Under the pieces are notes generated by a model. It did no database searches, was not told the DNA's origin, and was given only the letters and a program-made list of their open reading frames with translations. The translations under genes and the position numbers were made by a program. From Hoyosella levis (GTDB lineage Bacteria; Actinomycetota; Actinomycetes; Mycobacteriales; Mycobacteriaceae), in NCBI RefSeq assembly GCF_026008515.1, contig NZ_BQYM01000006.1, positions 1 to 64,000 on the forward strand: a stretch of DNA of 64,000 nucleotides, given 5' to 3'. Shown here in pieces: positions 51,196 through 60,460 of the stretch (position 1 is its first letter; each line of letters begins with the position of its first letter).

Positions 51196-52806
51196 CTACC
51201 GCAATGACTCCGGGTCATCCTCGTCGAGGATCGGCTCGAGACCCTTGACCTGGGCGGCCCGGCCCGCGAGCGCGTACCCGGCACCGCCGTAGAGGTGGAA
51301 GACATCATCGGCGCCATGCTCATACATCTTCTCGATCTCGTCGCGATGCTGCACCACCGCCGCGATCTCGCCGCTATAGCCGAGCCCCTTGAGGTAATCA
51401 AGGGCCTGGGCATTGGAGTCATAGAGCGGTAGCGCGAGGATGATGATCGCCACGGAATCCTCGAGCGCGAGCTTCTCCCAGAAGTCCTGGTCGGTGGCGT
51501 CGCCCTCGACCGCGTTGTAGCCGTTCTCGCGCAGGTCATGGATACGGTCCGCATCGGTATCGATGCCCAGCACATCCAGGCCGAACTCCTCGGCGAGCCG
51601 CTCGTACGCGGCGCGCCCCACGCGGCCCATGCCGAGCACCACGGCCTGCGCGCTATCGATGCGGATCGGGCGCTCCATCGCATTGAGGCGTGTCTCGTCC
51701 ACCTCGGGCCAGAGCTGCTCCACGCTCGCATAGGTCTCGGTCGAGAAGCGATTGACGACGGCGGATATCGCGAAGCTCAGCGCGACCGCGAGCGAGAGCA
51801 CCACCAGCCACTCGTCGGTGATCCACCCGTTGCTCGCCGCGAGCACTGCCACGATCAGGCCGAACTCGGAATAGTTCATCAGGCCGAGAGCGCCGAGGAA
51901 CGAGGTGCGGTGGCGCAGCCGGAACGCCCGGAAGATGCCGATGAACAGCAGCGACTTCGCGAAGATCAGCACCAGCAGCATCGAGGCCAGCCCGAAAGTC
52001 TCCCATGTGGGCAGCCCGGTGAGGCCGATGGAGACGAAGAACCCCACGAGGAAGAGCTCCTTCATCATGAATAGCGCGCGCGACATGCTCACTGCCGCGG
52101 GATGCGGTGCCAGCATCATCCCGATGATCAGCGCGCCGAGGTCGCCCTTGAGGCCGACGAAGTCGAACAGCGCATAGCCGACACCGAGTGCGAGCACCAC
52201 GCCGTAGAGGATCTGCATCTCGCCATGCCCGACGACCTCGAGCATCGACCGGAGCAAGGGGGCCAGCGGGACCAGCGCGAGCAGCGCGAACGCCAGGGGG
52301 CTGGGCAGCTCGCCCGTGGAGGCGGTCAGGAAGATGACCGCGAAGATGTCCTGCATGATGAGGATGCCGATGGCGAGCCGCCCATAGAGGGCCTTCGACT
52401 CGCCCCGGTCGTCCAGGATCTTCACGGCGAACACCGTGCTCGAGAAGGACAGCGCGAAACCGAGGACCAGCAGCATTGGCAGGCCTGCGCCAGCGAGCGC
52501 GGTGAACCCGATGATCTTCAGCAGCGCGAGGAAGCCCACCATCATCGCGGTCGACAGCACGAGGTGCGCGCTAGCCGTCGCCCATACCTCTTTCATCAGC
52601 AGCGTTCGCACGTTGAGCTTGAGCCCGATGGTGAACAGCAGGAGCGTCACGCCGAGGTCCGCGATGGTCGACAACGCGGGCAGCTCCCCGTATCCGAGGG
52701 CATTGAGCAAGAAGCCGGCCGCGAGGAAGCCCACGAGCGGTGGAACCCGCAGACCGAGCGCGAGCACACCGCCGAGGAACGGGATGACGAAGTAGGCGAC
52801 GTCCAA
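51196..52806 (-). CDS. Kef-type K+/H+ antiporter with TrkA-N domain
   Basis: 536 residues. The first 390 carry 12 or so CPA2 helices (PPLVGFLAAGFLLNALG; LLFTIGLKLNVRTLL; LGFALSFSSTVFAVKILDDRGE). The C-terminal 145 residues are a Rossmann/RCK domain (AVVLGMGRVGRAAYERLAEE; IDTDADRIHDLRENG; GDATDQDFWEKLAL). It should exchange K+ for H+ across the membrane, gated by nucleotide on the RCK part. It is monocistronic. Confidence 0.9.
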   Translation of the reverse strand: MDVAYFVIPFLGGVLALGLRVPPLVGFLAAGFLLNALGYGELPALSTIADLGVTLLLFTIGLKLNVRTLLMKEVWATASAHLVLSTAMMVGFLALLKIIGFTALAGAGLPMLLVLGFALSFSSTVFAVKILDDRGESKALYGRLAIGILIMQDIFAVIFLTASTGELPSPLAFALLALVPLAPLLRSMLEVVGHGEMQILYGVVLALGVGYALFDFVGLKGDLGALIIGMMLAPHPAAVSMSRALFMMKELFLVGFFVSIGLTGLPTWETFGLASMLLVLIFAKSLLFIGIFRAFRLRHRTSFLGALGLMNYSEFGLIVAVLAASNGWITDEWLVVLSLAVALSFAISAVVNRFSTETYASVEQLWPEVDETRLNAMERPIRIDSAQAVVLGMGRVGRAAYERLAEEFGLDVLGIDTDADRIHDLRENGYNAVEGDATDQDFWEKLALEDSVAIIILALPLYDSNAQALDYLKGLGYSGEIAAVVQHRDEIEKMYEHGADDVFHLYGGAGYALAGRAAQVKGLEPILDEDDPESLR

Positions 52807-52849
52807 GTCATGCTCCTCGAGGTCCCATGGATTGCCTGCATCCTACAGC

Positions 52850-53112
52850 GTGGCGCTTGGGCGCCCGTTTCGTGGTTTTTCCCTGTGAAGCAGTGCCGTG
52901 TTCCCATTTAACGTGACCATCGCCATATCACCGATACGGAAATAGGCTCAGCGATATCTCACGATTTACCTACACTTGTTTCAGGACCTCCGCATGGCTT
53001 GCTTCGATGACGAGGCGAGCGCCAATAGCGGAGCTGCGTCCGAAACTCACGGAAAGATCACCGACGCTCTTTCACGCATGCCCCGGCCACATCGTAGTGG
53101 CCGGGGCATGCG
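52850..53112 (+). ncRNA. Candidate small RNA or tiny transcript ending in a strong hairpin
   Basis: A 350-bp gap lies between the divergent Kef and ArsR genes. Its left part is A/T-richer and ends in a hairpin CGCATGCCCCGGCCAC (53075-53090) / GTGGCCGGGGCATGCG (53097-53112), 16 bp, perfect. Since the only upstream neighbour reads away from it, the terminator implies a transcript from within the gap. ATG 52994 (AGGA 7 nt upstream) opens MACFDDEASANSGAASETHG, but that frame runs through the hairpin, so a peptide is unlikely. The 5' end is a guess. Confidence 0.35.
53075..53112. terminator. Strong hairpin terminator
   Basis: 16-bp perfect arms with a 6-nt loop ATCGTA, no T-run. It lies 45 bp before the ArsR gene start and ends the putative small transcript; it may also attenuate readthrough into arsR. 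Confidence 0.75.
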
Positions 53113-53157
53113 CGTTCCGCGATCAGTACCGCTCCCCAAGGCGCGTCCGCGGGCACA

Positions 53158-53511
53158 ATGGAAGATATGGCTGATCCCACGCTTGATGATGACCAGCGGG
53201 CCCGCGAGGCCGTCGCTGCGGTCACCCTGGTTCCCGATGTGGACTTCTGGGCCCAGCGGTTCGCGCTGCTCTCCGACTCGAACAGGCTACGGATCCTGCT
53301 AGCCATGCACCGGGCGCCGGGCATCACCGTCACCGGCCTGGCCGAGGCTCTCGATATGTCCAGCTCCGCCGTCTCGCACGCGCTGCGCCTGCTCCGCAGC
53401 CACAACTGGGTCCGGGTGCAGCGCGACGGCCGCAATATGCGCTATTACCTCGATGATCCGGTGGTGCACTCGATGCTGCATGGCATTGGAGGCACCCACG
53501 CCCACGGATAG
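53158..53511 (+). CDS. ArsR/SmtB-family metal sensor
   Basis: 117 residues. The winged helix has FALLSDSNRLRILLAMH and TVTGLAEALDMSSSAVSHALRLLRSH. The last helix and tail carry a metal site: YYLDDPVVHSMLHGIGGTHAHG, with Asp and four His placed as in alpha5-type sensors such as SmtB and NmtR. Zn, Ni or Co is likely. No Cys is near the DNA helix, so it is not the ArsR/CadC alpha3 type. ATG 53158 or 53167 could start it. The metal exporter it controls is not evident nearby. Confidence 0.85.
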   Translation: MEDMADPTLDDDQRAREAVAAVTLVPDVDFWAQRFALLSDSNRLRILLAMHRAPGITVTGLAEALDMSSSAVSHALRLLRSHNWVRVQRDGRNMRYYLDDPVVHSMLHGIGGTHAHG

Positions 53512-53535
53512 GGGCTGCCGCTGGGGTCGCGAGCG

Positions 53536-53913
53536 CTAGGAGGCGTGCGCGTGGACCTGGCCATTCTCGGCGAGCAGGTCACGCACGGACCGGAGCAGGT
53601 AGATGCTGCCACTGGTGACGAGGACGAAGACCGTGGCGGGCACGCCGGCGAACGTCACAAGCGTAGCGAGCTCGGGCAGGAGGCTGTCGCCCGCGGAGGC
53701 TCTGGGCACGACGAGGAAGATCGATGCGAGGAAGCCTGCTACGCCTGCGATGATCAGGCCGAGCGGGAACGCCCAGCGCGCCCGGTGACCCTCATCGACG
53801 ATCAGCCCGATCGCGGAAATGGCGGCGCAGATCGCGAGCAGCCCGACCGCGAGGACGGTCATGGGTCCGTCGACCCGCGACCACACGTCGATCATCACCT
53901 GCACACTGTTCAT
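53536..53913 (-). CDS. Four-helix small membrane protein
   Basis: 125 residues. Hydrophobic helices at about 17-37 (MTVLAVGLLAICAAISAIGL), 45-68 and 80-105; it ends ENGQVHAHAS, a His tail like the convergent ArsR. No family recognised. Start ATG 53913 has GGGG 7 nt upstream. It is 24 bp from the ArsR stop. Metal control is only suggested by position. Confidence 0.65.
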   Translation of the reverse strand: MNSVQVMIDVWSRVDGPMTVLAVGLLAICAAISAIGLIVDEGHRARWAFPLGLIIAGVAGFLASIFLVVPRASAGDSLLPELATLVTFAGVPATVFVLVTSGSIYLLRSVRDLLAENGQVHAHAS

Positions 53914-54173
53914 GCCTGCACCCCTGATTCCTTGCTCGATGCGCTGTTCACGCATCCGGAGCCATATCGATCACTATCTGTTCCGGTGATCGAGCACAGG
54001 GATGATCTTGTTACGGGATCCGGGCCCCAATGGGACGAGGATCACGTGCCGCAGCGGCGTGCCGCAGCGGCGTGACGCCGCCGACGCGGCAAATACACGG
54101 GTTTGCCCACTGCATCATCGACGATAGAGGCCACTGGCACTCATCGATCGGACAACCACCAGGGACGGCAGAG

Positions 54174-55295
54174 ATGGCATCGTTTGACGACATCGCCGAC
54201 GCGAACGCCAACGCGCCCACCGAGCCCTTGTTCGTGCCACCACGCAGGACAAAGAGCGGCGACGAGAAGACCGAGCCCCGGCCATTGATCATGCGCCTGA
54301 TCCAGTCCGAGGTGGAGAAGGCCCTCCTCGGCGAGGCGCGCCGCTACACCCGGTCCCAGGTGGCCGAGCGCGCCGGCGTGAGCCCCGAGTACGCGCAGGA
54401 GCTGTGGCGCGCGCTTGGCTTCGCCACGGCCCCGAACGCCGACTCCGTCCTCTACACCGAGTCCGACATCAATGCGGTCCGCACCCTCGCCCAGCTCGAG
54501 GCCGCGGGGATCCTCACCCCGGAGCTGGCCGTGGGCATGACCCGCGCCCTCGGCCAGTCCTTCTCGCGCATCGCCGAATGGCAGGTGCCCCTGCTCAACG
54601 AGCGGGTCCTCGAGCTGGTGGAGGAACGCATGGCCCTCGACCCGCCCCTCTCCCCCACTGAGCTGCTCGACGACGCGGCCGATCTCGTCCGCGAGTGGGT
54701 TCCCGTGGTCCACGCCATGCAGACCTATGTGTGGCGCCGCCACCTCGCTGCTCGCGCCGGTCGCTACCTCGCCGGGCCGGACGAGGACACTTCCAGCCAG
54801 GCCCTCGTCGTGGGATTCGCCGACATGGTCGGCTACACCGATCTCACCCGGCTGAACAGCATCACCGGCCTGGCCAGCCTGCTCAACACGTTCGAGAACA
54901 CCGTCACCTCGATCATTGCCGCGCACGGCGGCTCGGTGATCAAGAACGTTGGCGACGAGATCATGTTCTCCGTCGAGCAGCCCGCCGCGGCCGCCCGCAT
55001 CGCGATCGCCCTGCAGGGCGCCATCAACAGCAACGAGTCGCTCCCCCTACTGCACATCGGCCTCGCCTACGGCGTCGCGCTCACCCGCTTCGGCGATCTG
55101 TACGGGCAAGTCGTCAATACCGCCGCCAGGCTGACGAGCGCAGCGCCCGGCGGGGACATCCTCGTCGATGGCGAGCTCGCCGACATCCTGCGGCACCACC
55201 CGGCGTTCCGCGTCAAGGCCGTCAAGTCTGCCCGGCACCGGGGCTTCATGAAGTACAAGCCGCACGAGCTGCTCCGTGCCGCGCCCCAGGGCTGA
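54174..55295 (+). CDS. Class III adenylate cyclase with N-terminal regulatory domain (Rv1264-like)
   Basis: 373 residues. The last 180 residues are the catalytic domain: FADMVGYTDLTR (first metal Asp), VIKNVGDEIMFS (Lys for adenine, second metal Asp) and RFGDLYGQVVNTAARL (Asp for adenine, then Asn and Arg of the transition state). All canonical residues are present, so it should make cAMP. The N-terminal half is alpha-helical (PEYAQELWRALGFATAPNAD, AAGILTPELAVGMTRALGQSF) like the pH-sensing domain of Rv1264. ATG 54174 follows AGGGA. The 238 bp upstream hold no gene. Confidence 0.92.
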   Translation: MASFDDIADANANAPTEPLFVPPRRTKSGDEKTEPRPLIMRLIQSEVEKALLGEARRYTRSQVAERAGVSPEYAQELWRALGFATAPNADSVLYTESDINAVRTLAQLEAAGILTPELAVGMTRALGQSFSRIAEWQVPLLNERVLELVEERMALDPPLSPTELLDDAADLVREWVPVVHAMQTYVWRRHLAARAGRYLAGPDEDTSSQALVVGFADMVGYTDLTRLNSITGLASLLNTFENTVTSIIAAHGGSVIKNVGDEIMFSVEQPAAAARIAIALQGAINSNESLPLLHIGLAYGVALTRFGDLYGQVVNTAARLTSAAPGGDILVDGELADILRHHPAFRVKAVKSARHRGFMKYKPHELLRAAPQG

Positions 55296-55381
55296 GCCAG
55301 CCGCCATGATGAGGCCAACCCTGCCACCACCGGTGTAGGTTCGGATAGCGAGTGATCGATCCGACCGAGAGGTGGACCAGG

Positions 55382-56221
55382 ATGGGACTGACCGATGGGT
55401 TGTGGGGGCGGGGCCTCGCCGTGGGCGGAGCCGGGCTCGCCGTTGCTGGAGCAGCGGGATCGGTGGCCTGGGCCATGCAGCGCAAGCTCATCTACTATCC
55501 CGACGGCGCGGCAGTGCCCGCCGCCCATTCCGTGCTCCCCACCGCCGAGGAGGTACGCCTCAACACGGATGATGGGCTCGCGCTCGACGCGTGGCATGTA
55601 TCGCCCGTGCCCGGGACCGCCCCGCGCGGCATCACCGTTCTCATCGCCCACGGCAACGCTGGAAACCGGGCGGACCGGGCGCCGCTCGCGGAAGCCCTCG
55701 CCCGCGAAGGGTTCGCGAGCCTGCTTCTCGACTACCGCGGCTACGGCGGCAACCCAGGCTCCCCCTCCGAGGAGGGATTCGCGCTCGATGCCCGCGCCGC
55801 CTACTGGTACCTGCGGAGGGAACGCTCGGTTCCGGCTGAGCGCTTGATCTATTTCGGCGAGAGCCTCGGCTGCGGCGTCATGGCCTCCCTCGCGCTCCGC
55901 TATCCACCGGCGGGCCTGGTCCTGCGCTCGCCCTTCACCGACCTGGCGGCGGTCGGCCGCCTCCACTACCCCTACCTTCCGCATGGCCTGCTGCGCGATC
56001 GGTTCCGCGTGCTCGATGCCGTCAAGCGGATCACCGCCCCCACTGTTGTCGCCTACGGCACCGCGGACGAGATCATTCCCGCCTCCATGAGCGCTGAGGT
56101 TGCCGACTCCGCCCGCAACCTGCATTCCCGTGTCGTGCTGCCCGGAGCTGGGCACAACGATGCCGAGATGCTAGTGGGCGCGCCGCTCATCGACGCCATA
56201 TCGGGGCTCCTTCCCGCATGA
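55382..56221 (+). CDS. Membrane-anchored alpha/beta hydrolase (BEM46/ABHD13-like)
   Basis: About 279 residues. An N-terminal helix (GGAGLAVAGAAGSVAWAMQ) is followed by KLIYYPD, the family start. HGNAGNRADRA holds the oxyanion loop, FGESLGCGV the nucleophile, Asp is in YGTADEIIP and His in GAGHNDAEM. Substrate unknown; homologues are acyl-thioesterase or lipase-like membrane enzymes. ATG 55382 has AGGTGG upstream; GTG 55352 is an alternative. Its stop overlaps the next ATG. Confidence 0.85.
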   Translation: MGLTDGLWGRGLAVGGAGLAVAGAAGSVAWAMQRKLIYYPDGAAVPAAHSVLPTAEEVRLNTDDGLALDAWHVSPVPGTAPRGITVLIAHGNAGNRADRAPLAEALAREGFASLLLDYRGYGGNPGSPSEEGFALDARAAYWYLRRERSVPAERLIYFGESLGCGVMASLALRYPPAGLVLRSPFTDLAAVGRLHYPYLPHGLLRDRFRVLDAVKRITAPTVVAYGTADEIIPASMSAEVADSARNLHSRVVLPGAGHNDAEMLVGAPLIDAISGLLPA

Positions 56222-56868
56222 CCGTCTCACCGATGTTCCCGCTCGGGTCCGTCCTGCTCCCCGGCGGAGCCATGCCGCTCCACGTGTTCGAGCCGCGGTA
56301 CCAGGCGATGGTCCGCCACTGCCTCGAGAAGGCCAGCGCGCCGACATTCGGGCAGGTGCTCATCGCGCGGGGCACCGAGGTCGGCGGCGGCGAGCAGCGG
56401 CACGATGTCGGCACCCTCGCCGAGATCGTCGCTCACGTGGAGATCGGTCCCGGCCAGCACGCGCTCGACTGCCGCGGCCGCGAACGCATCCGGGTCACCG
56501 AGTGGCTCGATGACGCGCCGTTCCCGCGCGCGGAGATCGAGCCCTGGCCCGACGAGAACGACGGACCCGTCGAGCCCGGCTTCCACACGTTCGCGGCGCG
56601 CATCGCCGAGCTCTACAGCCTCCTCGCGCAGCTCGCCGAGAGGCAGGACATGCCCGGAAGCGGCCTCGCCATGCCCGAGCTGCCTCTGCTCGGCGGCGCA
56701 TCCGAGACTCCCGCGCGGCATCTCTACGAGCTCGCCGACTGCATCCCTCTGGGCGACGTCGACCGCTATCAGCTCCTCACCGCCCCGGGCGTTCACGAAC
56801 GCTCCCTCGCACTCTCCGACGCCCTTGATGGCCTCCTCGAGATGGCGGAGTTCGCGCTGCTCGACTAG
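56218..56868 (+). CDS. LON substrate-binding-domain protein
   Basis: 216 residues. It consists of the N-terminal domain of Lon alone: MFPLGSVLLPGGAMPLHVFE, RYQAMVRHCL, GTLAEIVAHVEIGPGQHALDCRGRERIRVTEW. No ATPase or protease part follows. Such proteins are widespread in actinobacteria; role unknown, perhaps as adaptors for proteolysis. ATG 56218 overlaps the hydrolase stop. Confidence 0.88.
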   Translation: MTVSPMFPLGSVLLPGGAMPLHVFEPRYQAMVRHCLEKASAPTFGQVLIARGTEVGGGEQRHDVGTLAEIVAHVEIGPGQHALDCRGRERIRVTEWLDDAPFPRAEIEPWPDENDGPVEPGFHTFAARIAELYSLLAQLAERQDMPGSGLAMPELPLLGGASETPARHLYELADCIPLGDVDRYQLLTAPGVHERSLALSDALDGLLEMAEFALLD

Positions 56869-56910
56869 CAGCCGGGGCACGGGAACCAGGAACGAGTAGC
56901 CTCGGTAGTC

Positions 56911-57477
56911 GTGGATTGGAACGAGCGGTATCGCACCGAGCCGCGGCCGTGGGGCGGGGAGCCCGCGGCACTGCTGCCCGGCCTCGTCGAGGATCTCGCG
57001 CCAGGGTCGGCGATCGATCTGGGCTGCGGGGAAGGGCGCAACGCGCGCTGGCTGGCAAGCTTGGGCTGGCGGGTGATCGGGGTGGATTCGTCCGAGCAGG
57101 CGATCGCCAATGCCCATGATTCCGATCCGGATGGTCGCGTCGAGTGGATGGTCGCCGACGCGACGACGTGGCAGCCAGGGGAAGCTGTGGACCTGGTGCT
57201 GATGTCCTACCTGCACTTGCCGGCGGAGACGCTGGCCGCCGTGGTCGGGGCGGCGGGCCGGTGGCTGGAACCCACTGGCACCATGGTCTATCTGGGTCAT
57301 GCGCGAGAGAACCTCGAGCACGGGGTGGGCGGGCCGCCCGATCCCACGGTGCTGCCGACCATACCGCTCCTCGCGGATGCCGCTGCGGGACTGCGCGTGG
57401 AGCAGTTGCACCACCAGTTCCGCAGCACCCCCAAGGGCAGCGCCGTCGACGTGGTGCTGCGCGCCCGCCCCTGGTGA
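56911..57477 (+). CDS. SAM-dependent methyltransferase
   Basis: 188 residues from GTG 56911. WNERYRTEPRPWGGEPA and IDLGCGEGRNARWLASLGW (motif I) are typical of tellurite-resistance-like/class I enzymes; VDSSEQAIANA and a LMSYLHLP motif follow. Substrate unknown. It is 42 bp after the LON-domain gene and may be in that operon. Confidence 0.82.
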   Translation: MDWNERYRTEPRPWGGEPAALLPGLVEDLAPGSAIDLGCGEGRNARWLASLGWRVIGVDSSEQAIANAHDSDPDGRVEWMVADATTWQPGEAVDLVLMSYLHLPAETLAAVVGAAGRWLEPTGTMVYLGHARENLEHGVGGPPDPTVLPTIPLLADAAAGLRVEQLHHQFRSTPKGSAVDVVLRARPW

Positions 57478-57523
57478 TCCCCGTCAGGATAATTGCACGC
57501 TTCTCTGGATGGAAAGGCTCTTC

Positions 57524-58189
57524 ATGTCGCATCGTGTTGTCATTGCCGGTGGTCACGGTCAGATCGCCCAGCACCTGATCGAGTTGCTCGTCGCCCGGGG
57601 AGATTCCGCGGTCGCACTGATCCGCAACCCGAGCCACGCCCACGAGATTCATGCGCTCGGCGGCGAGGCCATCCTGCTGGACCTCGAGCACTCGACGGTC
57701 GACGAGGCGGCCCTCGCCCTCGAAGGTGCCGATGTCGCGGTGTTCGCGGCAGGGGCCGGCCCGAACAGCGGAGCAGCGCGCAAGGACACCGTGGATCGCG
57801 CGGCCGCGGTCCTGCTCGCGGACGCGGCGGAGCGCGCGGGAGCACGCCGGTTCATCCAGATCTCCACCTTCGGCGCCGGCGAGCCCATCCCCGACGACGC
57901 CGGCGAGGTGTGGACGGCGTACCTGCGGGCCAAGACCGCCGCGGAGGAGGACCTGCGCGGCCGCGACGGGCTGGACTGGACGATCCTGCGACCTGGCCGC
58001 CTGACGAACGATCCCCCAACGGGCCTTGTCGCGCTGTCCGCCCCACCGCTGCCGAAGGGCGGGGTGCCGCGCGCCGATGTTGCCGCGGTAGTGGCGGCGC
58101 TCATCGATGCGCCGGCCACGGTGGGCACGACCTTGCTGTTGACGCGTGGGGCAACCACGATCCCCGAGGCCGTGGCAGACTCGGTCTAG
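57524..58189 (+). CDS. NAD(P)-binding SDR-like protein (YwnB/NmrA type)
   Basis: 221 residues. VVIAGGHGQIAQHL is the dinucleotide loop and LIRNPSHA the second strand, with Arg favouring NADP(H). ISTFGAGEP and LDWTILRPGRL are typical of this group, which lacks a classical Tyr-Lys pair. Possible redox sensor or flavin/biliverdin reductase-like enzyme. ATG 57524 is used; MERLF at 57509 is an alternative. Confidence 0.82.
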   Translation: MSHRVVIAGGHGQIAQHLIELLVARGDSAVALIRNPSHAHEIHALGGEAILLDLEHSTVDEAALALEGADVAVFAAGAGPNSGAARKDTVDRAAAVLLADAAERAGARRFIQISTFGAGEPIPDDAGEVWTAYLRAKTAAEEDLRGRDGLDWTILRPGRLTNDPPTGLVALSAPPLPKGGVPRADVAAVVAALIDAPATVGTTLLLTRGATTIPEAVADSV

Positions 58190-58231
58190 GTCGACCGAGA
58201 ATCGGTGAGCGCTTGGGAGGGTGGACGTTTC

Positions 58232-59158
58232 ATGACTGTGGATTTCCGGATCTTCACTGAGCCCCAGCAGGGAGCGAGCTACGACGCTCTCCTCGCGGCC
58301 GCCCGCTTGGCGGAGAAGCATGGCTTCGACGGCTTCTTCCGGTCCGATCACTTCCTGCGCATGGGCAGCTCGGACGGCCTGCCAGGCCCCACGGATGCCT
58401 GGACCACCCTCGCCGGCCTTGCGCGGGAAACGTCCCGGATACGCCTGGGCACTTTGATGACGTCCGCGACGTTCCGGCACCCGGCGATCCTCGCGGTGCA
58501 GGCCGCGCAGGTCGATCACATGTCCGGCGGGCGCATCGAGCTGGGGATCGGCGCGGGATGGTACGAGGCGGAGCATCGCGCGTTCGGCATCCCTTTCCCG
58601 CCAAAGCTGTTCGACCGGTTCGAGGAGCAGCTCGCCATCATCACTGGCCTGTGGGACACCCCGGACGGCGTGACCTTCACCTTCCGCGGCGAGCACTTCA
58701 GCCTGGAGAACAATCCCGCGCTGCCCAAGCCGCTCCAGTCGGAGCTGCCGATCATCATCGGGGGCAACGGACCGACGCGCACGCCCGAGTTCGCCGCCCG
58801 GTTCGCCAACGAGTACAACGCGGCGTTCCCCGAGCTCGATGCCGTGAGGGGCCGCTACGCCACGATCCGCGATACCTGCGAGCGGCTCGAGCGCAATCCT
58901 GATGACCTGGTCTACTCGGCCGCGCTCGTGGCCTGCGTGGGCAGCACCGAGGAAGATTTCCGGCGCCGCGCGGCGATCATCGGCCGTGATCCGCAAGAGC
59001 TGCGCGAGCATGGGATCTGTGGCACGCCCAGCGAGGCGGCGGACCGGATCGGAGCATTCGTCCGCGAGGGGGTGGAGCGCTTCTACCTGCAGATCCTCGA
59101 TGTGAACGACCTGGATCACATCGAGCTGATCGCGCGCGAGGTGATCGCGGCGCTGTGA
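58232..59158 (+). CDS. Luciferase-like F420-type oxidoreductase
   Basis: 308 residues. The TIM-barrel LLM pattern: EKHGFDGFFRSDHFL, RLGTLMTSATFRHPAILA, GRIELGIGAGWYEAEHRAFGIPF. The GAGW and AEHRAFG motif marks the F420-dependent LLM class common in mycobacteria. F420H2 or FMN is the cofactor; the substrate is unknown. ATG 58232; GTG 58205 is possible. The stop overlaps the next gene (GTGA). Confidence 0.88.
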   Translation: MTVDFRIFTEPQQGASYDALLAAARLAEKHGFDGFFRSDHFLRMGSSDGLPGPTDAWTTLAGLARETSRIRLGTLMTSATFRHPAILAVQAAQVDHMSGGRIELGIGAGWYEAEHRAFGIPFPPKLFDRFEEQLAIITGLWDTPDGVTFTFRGEHFSLENNPALPKPLQSELPIIIGGNGPTRTPEFAARFANEYNAAFPELDAVRGRYATIRDTCERLERNPDDLVYSAALVACVGSTEEDFRRRAAIIGRDPQELREHGICGTPSEAADRIGAFVREGVERFYLQILDVNDLDHIELIAREVIAAL

Positions 59159-60390
59159 GCGGCCTCGAGCTCTTCTCCTCTCTCGCGCTGCTGGTGACGG
59201 GAGCAGCGATGCTTGCCCTTGCCCTCAACGCGCTCTGGCCACGCACGGCGGGACGCTCGGTGATCGTCAGCTGGCCGGCGGCCTGGATCGCGATCGAGCT
59301 GCCCCTGCATGCATTGCTCGGCGGGAGCATCGCCGTCGTGGTGCTGCTCGCGGTGGGTGGCGTGCATCCGCTAGGGCTCGCCGGCCTGATCATGTTCGGG
59401 ATGGGCGCTGCGATCCTGGCGCGGTTCGCGCTGCTGGCCCGGGGCACGACGATCACCGCCGAGCCCCCTGTGCCAGAGGTCGACGTGGGGGATAGCCGGC
59501 CCTATCCCGGGTCGCACGTCCTGCTGCCGTGGCTGCCATGGCGCAGGCGCGATGTAGAACGCATCAGCAACGTCGTGTACTCGCGGCACGGCAAGCTCGG
59601 GCTCAAGCTTGATATCACCTTGCCCCGCGATGACGATGCCCCGGCGACGGGCAGGCCCGCGATCATCCAGGTGCACGGGGGTGGCTGGACCGTGGGCTCC
59701 CGCAAGGACCAGGGAATCCCGCTGCTCACGCACCTCGCGGCGAACGGCTGGGTAGGCTTCAACATCGACTACCGGCTCAGCCCCCGGTCCCGGTGGCCCG
59801 ACCACATCGTCGACGTCAAGCAAGCCATCACCTGGGTCCGCGAGCATGCCAGCGAATACGGCATCGATCCGGGGTTCATCGCCATCACCGGCGGCTCCGC
59901 TGGCGGGCATCTCGCCGCGCTGGCCGCCCTGACGCCGGGTGATCCGCTCTTCCAGCCAGGCTTCGAGGATGCCGACACGTCCGTCGCGGCGTGCGTGCCC
60001 TTCTACGGCGTGTATGACCTGCTCGATGAGGATCGGCACCACTTCCGCCCCCTCGGCGCGCTGTTGCAGCGCAGCGTTTTCCGCGCACGTCGCAAGCAGC
60101 AGCCCGACCTGTTCCGCGCGGCATCGCCGTTGCACCGGATCACCGCCGATGCTCCCCCATTCCTTGTCGTCCACGGCGATCGGGACTCGCTGGTGACGAT
60201 CGAGGAAGCCCGCGGGTTCGCGCGGAAGCTCCGCGAGCTGTCCCGCGAACCCACCTACTACGTGGAGGTGCACGGCGGGCAGCACGCGTTCGATGTGCTG
60301 CCCTCGTGGCGGTCGGTCCGGACGCTCGCCGTGGTGGAGCAGTTCCTCCGGGTCTCGTGGCAGGAGCATCGCCAGCGACAAGATCGCTAA
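59155..60390 (+). CDS. Membrane-anchored esterase/lipase
   Basis: 411 residues from GTG 59155. Three N-terminal helices span residues 1 to about 105. The hydrolase domain has HGGGWTVGSRKDQG, NIDYRLSPRSRWP, GGSAGGH with the nucleophile, and HGDRD and GGQHAFD for Asp and His. This architecture is common in mycobacterial Lip proteins and may act on lipids at the membrane. Overlaps the LLM gene by four bases. Confidence 0.87.
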   Translation: MSGLELFSSLALLVTGAAMLALALNALWPRTAGRSVIVSWPAAWIAIELPLHALLGGSIAVVVLLAVGGVHPLGLAGLIMFGMGAAILARFALLARGTTITAEPPVPEVDVGDSRPYPGSHVLLPWLPWRRRDVERISNVVYSRHGKLGLKLDITLPRDDDAPATGRPAIIQVHGGGWTVGSRKDQGIPLLTHLAANGWVGFNIDYRLSPRSRWPDHIVDVKQAITWVREHASEYGIDPGFIAITGGSAGGHLAALAALTPGDPLFQPGFEDADTSVAACVPFYGVYDLLDEDRHHFRPLGALLQRSVFRARRKQQPDLFRAASPLHRITADAPPFLVVHGDRDSLVTIEEARGFARKLRELSREPTYYVEVHGGQHAFDVLPSWRSVRTLAVVEQFLRVSWQEHRQRQDR

Positions 60391-60460
60391 CGCGTACTGC
60401 ATTCCGGTTGCGCGCGGCCCGCCAGCATGCTGTGATCATCTCGATCCGGAGGTGCCATCC

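Noticed and set aside
56777-59119. A 780-residue minus-strand frame
   Set aside because: Antisense to five well-supported plus-strand genes, Arg/Gly-rich with no domain.
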